Below are positions 1-4,990 of a DNA stretch of 7,112 nt, in pieces. A program made the position numbers and the translations under genes. The notes under the pieces were generated by a model. That model saw only the letters and a program-made list of their open reading frames with translations, did no database searches and had not been told where the DNA came from. The DNA comes from UBA3824 sp017541145. GTDB lineage: Bacteria > Bacteroidota > Bacteroidia > Bacteroidales > UBA3824. Within the stretch, counting starts at the first letter, position 1. Every line of letters begins with the position of its first letter. The DNA is taken from the NCBI GenBank assembly GCA_947168365.1, contig CAMVLO010000097.1:1-7112 (forward strand). The letters are read 5' to 3'.

Positions 1-13
1 TATTTAATAACAC

Positions 14-502
14 ATGGACATTATAATGTATACCGATGGAGCCTCAAGGGGAAATCCCGGCCCCGGAGGTTATGGAGTGGTCTTGATGTCAGGACCTTAC
101 AGAAGAGAAATCTCCGAAGGTTTTAAGCAGACCACCAACAACAGAATGGAACTTTTGGCTGTAATTGTCGGTCTGGAAGCTCTGAAAAAAGACGGAATGG
201 ATGTTACAATCTATTCAGATTCTCAGTACGTTGTAAACAGCGTAGAAAAAGGCTGGGTTTGGAGTTGGGTAAAAAGCGGGTTCAAGGGTAAGAAAAATGC
301 CGACCTTTGGAAACGTTTTTTGATTGTATACCAAAAACATAAAGTAAAATTTATTTGGATAAAAGGTCACAACGAAACTCCGGAAAACGAACGTTGCGAC
401 AGGTTGGCTGTGGCTGCTGCTCTCAATACCGATGAACTTCATGTTGACCACGGATTTTTGGTACAGCAACAGTTAGAAAAAAGCGGTATGGTATCTGAAT
501 AA
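14..502 (+). CDS. rnhA: Ribonuclease HI
   Basis: RNase HI cleaves the RNA strand of RNA-DNA hybrids in the cytoplasm, removing R-loops and replication primers, using two metal ions. At 162 aa it is close to the usual length of about 155. The expected active-site residues are visible: D8 in YTDGAS, E46 in NNRMELLAV, D69 in YSDSQYV, H119 in IKGHN and D129 in ERCDRLA. The glycine-rich turn GNPGPGGYG follows the first strand. The Trp- and Lys-rich segment at about 81-100 matches the basic protrusion (handle) of E. coli-type RNase HI, which helps bind the hybrid. The ATG at 14 leaves the usual few residues before the first strand; an in-frame ATG at 26 would start inside that strand and is less likely. 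The tail after about residue 140 is not conserved. The gene's promoter lies outside the window. A terminator-like hairpin overlaps its stop codon. Confidence 0.96.
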   Translation: MDIIMYTDGASRGNPGPGGYGVVLMSGPYRREISEGFKQTTNNRMELLAVIVGLEALKKDGMDVTIYSDSQYVVNSVEKGWVWSWVKSGFKGKKNADLWKRFLIVYQKHKVKFIWIKGHNETPENERCDRLAVAAALNTDELHVDHGFLVQQQLEKSGMVSE

Positions 503-527
503 AAAACATCTTTCAGAAATGTTTTTT
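501..527 (+). terminator. A/T-rich terminator-like hairpin after rnhA
   Basis: AAAAAACAT (501-509) is perfectly complementary to ATGTTTTTT (519-527), with a 9-base loop. The right arm ends in a run of six T's, and the left arm overlaps the rnhA stop codon. The A-run/U-run symmetry would let it work as an intrinsic terminator on either strand. The stem is nearly all A-T, so strength is uncertain. Confidence 0.5.
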
Positions 528-553
528 ATTTGAAAAAATTCTTTTTATTTTTG
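522..553 (+). promoter_or_regulatory. Candidate Bacteroidota promoter for the TPR lipoprotein gene
   Basis: TATTTTTG at 546-553 matches the Bacteroidota -7 consensus TAnnTTTG exactly. A TTTT at 522-525 lies about 20 bases upstream, where the -33 TTTG element is expected, and matches 3 of 4 positions. Transcription would begin near 560, about 25 bases before the ATG at 586 and after the rnhA hairpin. The tract is T-rich, so a chance match is possible. Confidence 0.4.
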
Positions 554-585
554 GGAATTTTATTAAGCAACCTTCTGGTAAAAAA

Positions 586-1491
586 ATGAAACAATTATTT
601 CAAATATTATTTTTGATTGTAGCATTACAAACATCATCATGCGTATTTTTGGCACAGCGTAAAATCGAAAATACACGTAAGGATGCGGATTTGTATTACT
701 ATCAAAAAGATTATGAAAGTGCATTGGAATCCTATCAGCAGGTAATTAATTTTTATACCCAAAAGGGACAAGATCCGGAAGGCGTGATATATGCTTCGGC
801 TGCCAAATGCTTGTATTATCAGGGTTTGAAATCCAGAGCGATGGAGTATTTTCATACTGCATTAAACAAAAATTATGAAGATGAATTGTCGCTCTATCTT
901 ATGATTCAGTATTACAACGAAACCGGAAGTTTAGGCGAAGAAATTCAGTGTCTTGAGCGTTATTCATCGGCATTTTCCGACGGTATGGATATCAAGTATG
1001 TCCGTGAGAGACTTTTTACAGCTTATTACGAACGCGAAAATTACCGCAAAGCTTATGATGCTTACGAGGAACTTCCCGAAGAATCTATCGACAGAATTGA
1101 TATTTTGGAAAAATATTATCATGTCAACGAAAAGCTCAGCAAATTCGACAAAGCCAACGAGATTGCTCAGAAAATTTACAATTTGGATCCTAACAATCTG
1201 ATAGGTCTCAATTACGTGGCTTACAACGCATTTTCGAGAACCGAAGCCGATTATGAAGCAGCTCAGAAAGCATACGCTCAGAAGAAAACCAAAGCAAATT
1301 ACAAGATATTGCGTCAAAAAATCTCGGCACTTAATCCGAGATACAAGACTGCAAAAAATTATTATTTAAGACTTTATACATTGTACAAACGTCCCGATGA
1401 TGCAGCAGTGCTGGCAATTATATGTACAAGACTTGGCGAAACTCAAAATGCTGCATATTACAATCGTTTGTCAAAACCTAAGAAAAAGTAA
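586..1491 (+). CDS. TPR-repeat protein, probable envelope lipoprotein
   Basis: This is a 301-aa protein of unknown specific function. Residues 1-18 are a short basic and hydrophobic leader ending at TSSC, with Cys19 as the likely lipidated residue. The lipobox is imperfect (Thr at -3, Gln at -4), so a non-lipidated anchor is possible. The rest is alpha-helical and rich in Tyr, Lys and Glu. It carries about five degenerate tetratricopeptide repeats, at roughly 33-66, 67-99, 100-133, 138-170 and 171-204. The clearest are KDYESALESYQQVI and ENYRKAYDAYEELP. A more charged helical region follows (about 220-301), ending in a lysine-rich tail. TPR arrays are protein-binding scaffolds, so a role in an envelope complex is inferred. 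YqeY follows after 41 bases with no clear terminator between, so the two may be co-transcribed. The ATG at 586 is chosen because it directly precedes the leader. Confidence 0.82.
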   Translation: MKQLFQILFLIVALQTSSCVFLAQRKIENTRKDADLYYYQKDYESALESYQQVINFYTQKGQDPEGVIYASAAKCLYYQGLKSRAMEYFHTALNKNYEDELSLYLMIQYYNETGSLGEEIQCLERYSSAFSDGMDIKYVRERLFTAYYERENYRKAYDAYEELPEESIDRIDILEKYYHVNEKLSKFDKANEIAQKIYNLDPNNLIGLNYVAYNAFSRTEADYEAAQKAYAQKKTKANYKILRQKISALNPRYKTAKNYYLRLYTLYKRPDDAAVLAIICTRLGETQNAAYYNRLSKPKKK

Positions 1492-1532
1492 AATAATTAT
1501 TGAACATATTTTTATTTAAAACAATATAAATC

Positions 1533-1982
1533 ATGACTTTAGCAGAACAAATTCAAGAAGACATGAAGACTGCCATGAAAGAGAAAAATCAAGCTCGTTT
1601 GGCAGCCGTAAGAGCAATCAAGTCAGAAATTCTTTTGGCTCAAACTTCAGGCAAAACCGACAGCGTAACTGATGCCGACATCCTGAAAATCATTCAAAAA
1701 ATGATTAAACAACGTACCGATTCTATTTCTATTTACAAAGAACAAGGTCGTGAAGATTTAGTTCAGGAAGAAACTACACAGTTGGATTTCATCAAGGTTT
1801 ATTTACCAAAACAGATGTCAGAAGCCGAAGTAGAAGCCGTTGTAGCTAAATTGGTTGCAGAATCAGGCGCTTCTTCCATCAAAGACATGGGCAAAGTAAT
1901 GAAACTCGCCAATGCCGAACTCGCCGGCAAAGCTGAATCCAAAATGATTGCCGACAAAGTGAAAGCCGCTTTGAACAAATAA
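1533..1982 (+). CDS. yqeY: GatB/YqeY domain-containing protein
   Basis: At 149 aa this is the full length of a stand-alone YqeY protein. The family resembles the C-terminal tail domain of GatB, the tRNA-binding subunit of the Asp/Glu-tRNA amidotransferase, but lacks the catalytic part; its own role is not well established. Family hallmarks are visible: an N-terminal helical bundle with LAAVRAIKSEIL (23-34); the segment KMIKQRTDSISIYKEQGRED (56-75); the hinge YLPKQMSE (90-97); and the C-terminal helical domain with SSIKDMGKVMKLANAELAGKA (114-134). The last segment corresponds to the tRNA-tail-like half of GatB. It lies 41 bases after the TPR lipoprotein gene on the same strand. No amidotransferase genes (gatA, gatC) are in view. 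No anomalies are seen. Confidence 0.94.
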   Translation: MTLAEQIQEDMKTAMKEKNQARLAAVRAIKSEILLAQTSGKTDSVTDADILKIIQKMIKQRTDSISIYKEQGREDLVQEETTQLDFIKVYLPKQMSEAEVEAVVAKLVAESGASSIKDMGKVMKLANAELAGKAESKMIADKVKAALNK

Positions 1983-1985
1983 TTA

Positions 1986-2027
1986 TTAAAAAAAGCAGCC
2001 ATTATTTTTTTTTTGACTGCGCTTAAT
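1986..2027 (+). other. Weak A/T-rich inverted repeat with T-run after yqeY
   Basis: Just after the yqeY stop lies a run of seven A's, then GCAGCC, then a run of ten T's (2005-2014), then GACTGC. Either the A-run folds onto the T-run, or GCAG (1995-1998) pairs with CTGC (2017-2020) with ATTAA and TTAAT outside it. The first option would be a weak terminator. Neither stem is strong, and the main terminator candidate here is the next hairpin. Confidence 0.25.
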
Positions 2028-2029
2028 TA

Positions 2030-2096
2030 GAAGAACCAAATTACTTACAACTACTATTTTTCTACAAAAATTAGAGTTGTAGTCCTTTGGTTCTTT
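2030..2096 (+). terminator. Long hairpin between yqeY and the SpoU methyltransferase gene
   Basis: AAGAACCAAA (2031-2040) pairs perfectly with TTTGGTTCTT (2086-2095). Inside it, ACTTACAACT (2043-2052) pairs with AGTTGTAGT (2075-2083) with one bulged T. Next, CTA (2054-2056) pairs with TAG (2072-2074), and TTTTT (2057-2061) with AAAAA (2066-2070), closing on a CTAC loop. This gives about 27 base pairs. The 3' side is followed by T/G-rich sequence rather than a clean T-run, so it may be an inefficient terminator or an mRNA 5'-leader or 3'-end structure. It ends 25 bases before the methyltransferase ATG. Confidence 0.45.
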
Positions 2097-2120
2097 GTTT
2101 TGTAATACAACACTCTTAGA

Positions 2121-2657
2121 ATGGAAAAATTATCAATGGAACAGCTCAACAGAATTACTGTTGAAGAATACAAAAATGCAGACAAAACGCCGATGGTTGT
2201 GGTGTTGGACAACGTGAGAAGCGCACTCAACGTGGGTTCGGTATTCAGAACCAGCGATGCTTTCAGAGTTGAAAAAATTGTACTTTGCGGAATTACAGCT
2301 TGTCCGCCAAACGCCGAAATTCGTAAAACTGCTATCGGTGCCGAACAATCGGTGGATTGGGAATATTGCAAAGATAATGTAGAAGCCGTTACAAATCTCA
2401 AAAATCAGGGGTATACAATCATTGCACTTGAACAGGCAAAGGAAAGTGTTATGTTACAACATCTTGACCTTAGCAATTACAAAAAAGTAGCACTGATTTT
2501 GGGCAACGAAGTAAAAGGTGTGGACGACAAACTTATGGATATTTGCGACCTTTGCGTAGAAATTCCTCAATTTGGTACAAAACATTCATTAAATGTATCA
2601 GTAAGCGGCGGCATTGCAATTTGGGAAGTTTACAAACAACTTACAAATCTCAAATAG
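2121..2657 (+). CDS. SpoU/TrmH-family RNA 2'-O-ribose methyltransferase
   Basis: This is a 178-aa single-domain SPOUT methyltransferase, which transfers a methyl group from S-adenosylmethionine to a ribose 2'-OH of tRNA or rRNA using a trefoil-knot fold. The three family motifs are present. Motif 1 is LDNVRSALNVGSVFRTSDA (29-47), with the conserved Asn residues and R43, the likely catalytic Arg. Motif 2 is ALILGNEVKGVDD (124-136). Motif 3 is IPQFGTKHSLNVSVSGGIAI (148-167), which forms the knot and AdoMet pocket. It lacks the separate N-terminal RNA-binding domain of RlmB-type enzymes, so it is a compact, TrmH/TrmL-like form. Motifs alone do not reveal the target nucleotide, so no symbol is given. 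The ATG at 2121 is preferred; a second in-frame ATG lies five codons later at 2136 and would cost nothing conserved. A long hairpin precedes the gene. Confidence 0.92.
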   Translation: MEKLSMEQLNRITVEEYKNADKTPMVVVLDNVRSALNVGSVFRTSDAFRVEKIVLCGITACPPNAEIRKTAIGAEQSVDWEYCKDNVEAVTNLKNQGYTIIALEQAKESVMLQHLDLSNYKKVALILGNEVKGVDDKLMDICDLCVEIPQFGTKHSLNVSVSGGIAIWEVYKQLTNLK

Positions 2658-2700
2658 ACAGCTTTTTCGCGGTGATGACGGTAGTTTGCGTTTTTTTGCT

Positions 2701-2708
2701 TAACTTTG
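2701..2708 (+). promoter_or_regulatory. Candidate -7 box for the large TPR gene
   Basis: TAACTTTG is an exact match to the Bacteroidota -7 element TAnnTTTG. It would place the transcription start near 2714, about 15 bases before the ATG at 2730. The only nearby TTTG (2685-2688) is 12 bases away, too close for the usual spacing of about 20, so the -33 element is missing or weak. The TTG in this box also opens the reading frame of the downstream gene, but it is better read as promoter than as a start codon. Confidence 0.35.
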
Positions 2709-2729
2709 GAAAAAATTTTTAGTATCAAG

Positions 2730-4574
2730 ATGAAGCAAGTTTTATTGATTATAATTACAATTTTTGTTACAACATTTTCGTTTGCGCAAAATACCGACGA
2801 TATCCGTTTGGCATTTTCGTATTACAACAACCGCGAATATGATAAGGCATCTTACCTTTTTGACAAAATATATAATCAGACAAAATCCAGAAGCTATTTC
2901 AATTATTACCTTGAATGTCTGATAAATATCCAAGATTTTGAAAAGGCAGAAAAGTCAGCAAAAAAAGCCGTTGCTGCCAACAAAACCGATCTTTGTTACA
3001 AAATATTGCTTGGCAGAGTTTACAAACGTCAATCTCAATACGAAAAATCAAATCAGGTTTTTGATGAAGTAATCGCTGAAATGCCTGCTGACAAAAATAA
3101 AATTGTACAAATTTCATATCAGTTTTTGCAAATCAGTGAACCGAATTATGCCGAAAAAGTTTTGGAAAAAGGCAAGTCGCTGGTAAACGATAATTTCAGT
3201 CAAGAATTATTTACTGTATACGCCAGTGCAAGAAATTTTCAAAAAATGGCAGAAGTCGGTTTGGATTTGTTAGAAGAAGATCAATCAAAATTGTCGCATG
3301 TACAATCCATGTTTCAGTACAATATCACAAGCGATGTCAACGACGAATTTTATGATATACTGCGACTTGCATTGTTGCAGCGAATCCAAAAAAATCCGAC
3401 AACCTCATTTTCACAACTATTGATATGGCTGTTTGTACAAAAACAAAATTTCAAAAGCGCATTGATACAAGCCAAAGCACTTGACAAACGTCTCAACGAA
3501 TCGGGACAGCGTGTAATTTCGCTTGGTGACGATGCACTTCAGGCAAAAGATTACGAATCGGCGGCAGCATGTTACAAATATGTTTTGGAAAAAGGCAACT
3601 CGTCACCGTATTACAATCGTGCCCAGTTTGGAATTATAACTTCGATGTACGAGCAAGTGTTGGACGGAACAATCTCAACGCCCGAAGAAATCGCGTATTT
3701 GGAATCTCAATACGACAAAACATTTCAAGAATTTGGAATCAACGGCAAAACAATCAACGAAGTAAAAAATTACGCCCGTCTTGAAACATATTATCTCAAC
3801 AAGCCGGAAAAAGCAAAAGAATTGATAGAAAAGGCGTTAACATTGCCCGGACTCAATTATTTGCAAAAAGCGCAGTTGAATTTGGAACTTGGCGACATCG
3901 AACTTTTTATGGACGACGTTTGGGGCGCTACAATGACATACGCCAAAGTAGAAAACGACAACAAACAAAACGAATACGGCGATGAAGCCAAATTTCGTAA
4001 AGCCAAAATAGCATTTTACACCGGAAATTTCAAATGGGCGCAGTCACAGCTCGATGTCTTAAAAGCTGCAACCTCAAAACTTGTAGCCAACGATGCAATG
4101 GAATTGTGTCTGATAATCTCAGACAATGCCGAGCGCAGCAATCCGATGTCAGGCGATACGGCTGTAACTTCCGACGAAAATATCAGTACAAGCGTTGACC
4201 TAAGAATTTATGCACGAGCCCATTTGTACAGTACTCAAAATCAGTACGAAAAGTCGGTAGCATCGCTTGATAGTATCATTACAGAATTTCCGACATCAGG
4301 GCTTGTGGATGAGGCATATTTTCTGAAAGCACAAATTTGTGAGAAACAGCGGGATTGGGAAAAAGCGGCAGAATATTACAAAAAAGTTGCCGACGATTAT
4401 TCATTTGATGTACTTGCCGACAAAGCTTCATATTATTTTGCAGAAATATGCAACCTGCGACTTGACAACAAAGAGTTGGCAAAAGAATATTACATGAAAA
4501 TACTTACCGACTATCCTGGTAGCGTATTTGCCGTAGATTCACGCGAAAAATACCGCTCATTGTCAGCACAGTAA
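2730..4574 (+). CDS. Secreted TPR-repeat protein
   Basis: This is a 614-aa exported helical repeat protein of unknown specific function. Starting at ATG 2730 gives a textbook signal peptide: MKQ, a hydrophobic core, then SFA|Q with probable cleavage after Ala19. The frame extends upstream to a TTG at 2706, but that would add eight charged residues before the signal and overlaps a -7 promoter box, so it is rejected. Tetratricopeptide-like repeats run through the chain. The clearest are at about 25-50, 56-84, 90-118, 269-287, 380-410 and 420-446, then a regular C-terminal group at about 496-520, 526-556 and 563-596. The C-terminal group alternates helix pairs with EFPTSGLVDEAYFLKAQI and YPGSVFAVDSREKY. 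It resembles the TPR domains of the periplasmic YbgF/CpoB and BamD type. A Ser/Thr-rich linker (about 468-490) separates the two halves. A periplasmic scaffold role is inferred. No lipobox or transmembrane segment is seen after the signal. Confidence 0.87.
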   Translation: MKQVLLIIITIFVTTFSFAQNTDDIRLAFSYYNNREYDKASYLFDKIYNQTKSRSYFNYYLECLINIQDFEKAEKSAKKAVAANKTDLCYKILLGRVYKRQSQYEKSNQVFDEVIAEMPADKNKIVQISYQFLQISEPNYAEKVLEKGKSLVNDNFSQELFTVYASARNFQKMAEVGLDLLEEDQSKLSHVQSMFQYNITSDVNDEFYDILRLALLQRIQKNPTTSFSQLLIWLFVQKQNFKSALIQAKALDKRLNESGQRVISLGDDALQAKDYESAAACYKYVLEKGNSSPYYNRAQFGIITSMYEQVLDGTISTPEEIAYLESQYDKTFQEFGINGKTINEVKNYARLETYYLNKPEKAKELIEKALTLPGLNYLQKAQLNLELGDIELFMDDVWGATMTYAKVENDNKQNEYGDEAKFRKAKIAFYTGNFKWAQSQLDVLKAATSKLVANDAMELCLIISDNAERSNPMSGDTAVTSDENISTSVDLRIYARAHLYSTQNQYEKSVASLDSIITEFPTSGLVDEAYFLKAQICEKQRDWEKAAEYYKKVADDYSFDVLADKASYYFAEICNLRLDNKELAKEYYMKILTDYPGSVFAVDSREKYRSLSAQ

Positions 4575-4760
4575 AGATATTGTAGATTATTCCAAATCGG
4601 AAGTTTTGGAAATTAAAAAACAAAATAAATCAAAAATAATTTGATATTTCAAAAATCTTACTTTAATTTTACAACATAAAATAACGAAAGAAATTTATGA
4701 TAAAAAGCGGCGGAAAAACCGTCAGCGAAATATATAATAAACATATAATAAAATACTTTA
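4575..4760. other. A/T-rich intergenic spacer
   Basis: No supported gene lies here. The sequence is very A/T-rich. A small inverted repeat, TTCCAAA (4590-4596) with TTTGGAA (4605-4611), follows the TPR gene stop by 15 bases, but no T-run follows, so it is a poor terminator. A second small hairpin pairs GGCGG (4709-4713) with CCGTC (4719-4723), including one G-T pair, around an AAAAA loop. A short frame beginning at ATG 4697 runs into the structured element and is not regarded as a gene. Confidence 0.6.
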
Positions 4761-4970
4761 GCGTTTGCTATTTATTCGGTAACGTCTTAAACCTGAGAAA
4801 TTTAAAATGTTGTAACACGAATAAGTCAGTGAATGCCTGCGCTTTTTGCGTGGGCTTGACTTATCTGTTACAACGGGCAGTCTCAGGGCCTAAGACGTGG
4901 ATAATGTTGAGTCCGCGCTTTTTTATGCCCTGAAATTGCTCGTTTTGCCGCCAATGGATAAGCCAAACGC
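4761..4970 (+). other. Highly structured 210-base element of unknown family (possible ncRNA, leader or mobile repeat)
   Basis: The outer flanks of this stretch are mutually complementary: 4761-4779 (starting GCGTTTGCT) pairs with 4951-4970 (ending AGCCAAACGC). That makes about 18 base pairs, with single-base bulges and two G-T pairs. This outer stem encloses a large core hairpin (4782-4898) and a right-hand arm of about 50 bases (4899-4950). The right arm holds CCGCGC followed by six T's (4913-4924) and GCCCTGA (4927-4933). The element is clearly richer in GC than the A/T-rich spacer before it, and it ends 20 bases before the restriction-modification start codon. I recognise no Rfam-type family. 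It could be a small RNA, a structured mRNA leader controlling the downstream gene, or a palindromic mobile repeat. No reverse transcriptase, integrase or transposase is in view. Confidence 0.5.
4782..4898. repeat. Long imperfect inverted repeat (about 39-bp hairpin)
   Basis: Five stems nest in order. ACGTCTTA (4782-4789) pairs with TAAGACGT (4891-4898). CCTGAG (4792-4797) pairs with CTCAGG (4882-4887). GTTGTAACA (4809-4817) pairs with TGTTACAAC (4866-4874). ATAAGTCA (4821-4828) pairs with TGACTTAT (4857-4864). GCCTGCGC (4835-4842) pairs with GCGTGGGC (4848-4855), with two G-T pairs, around a TTTTT loop. Four stems are perfect Watson-Crick matches. Unpaired bases are unequal on the two sides (11 versus 7, 3 versus 1, 6 versus 1). 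That asymmetry suits a folded single strand, either RNA or extruded DNA, better than a symmetric protein-binding palindrome. Confidence 0.8.
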
Positions 4971-4990
4971 CACAAAACAAAGCGCAGAAA

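Noticed and set aside
964..1317. 117-codon - strand frame inside the TPR lipoprotein gene
   Set aside because: It is a shadow of the TPR-coding frame. Its hydrophobic look comes from reading Lys/Glu-rich codons in antisense.
2054..2401. 115-codon - strand frame over the hairpin and the methyltransferase gene
   Set aside because: It is antisense to the SpoU motif 1 region; the forward frame has all three family motifs.
2699..2705. GCTTAAC resembling an attC R'' core word
   Set aside because: A single 7-base match without a hairpin or partner site is expected by chance.
4697..4933. 78-codon frame on the + strand between the large TPR gene and the restriction-modification gene
   Set aside because: Most of it lies on the arms of the core hairpin, so its codons are dictated by base pairing. 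The product is Cys-rich with no recognisable domain.
4761..4970. Integron attC site
   Set aside because: The folded shape with unequal unpaired bases is suggestive, but no matching pair of RYYYAAC and GTTRRRY core sites sits at the ends. The only GTTRRRY-like word (4906-4912) has no complementary partner at the left, and no integrase is present.
4761..4970. Retron msr-msd RNA
   Set aside because: End pairing around a long hairpin resembles the retron layout, but the gene that follows is a nuclease-methyltransferase and no reverse transcriptase is in the window.
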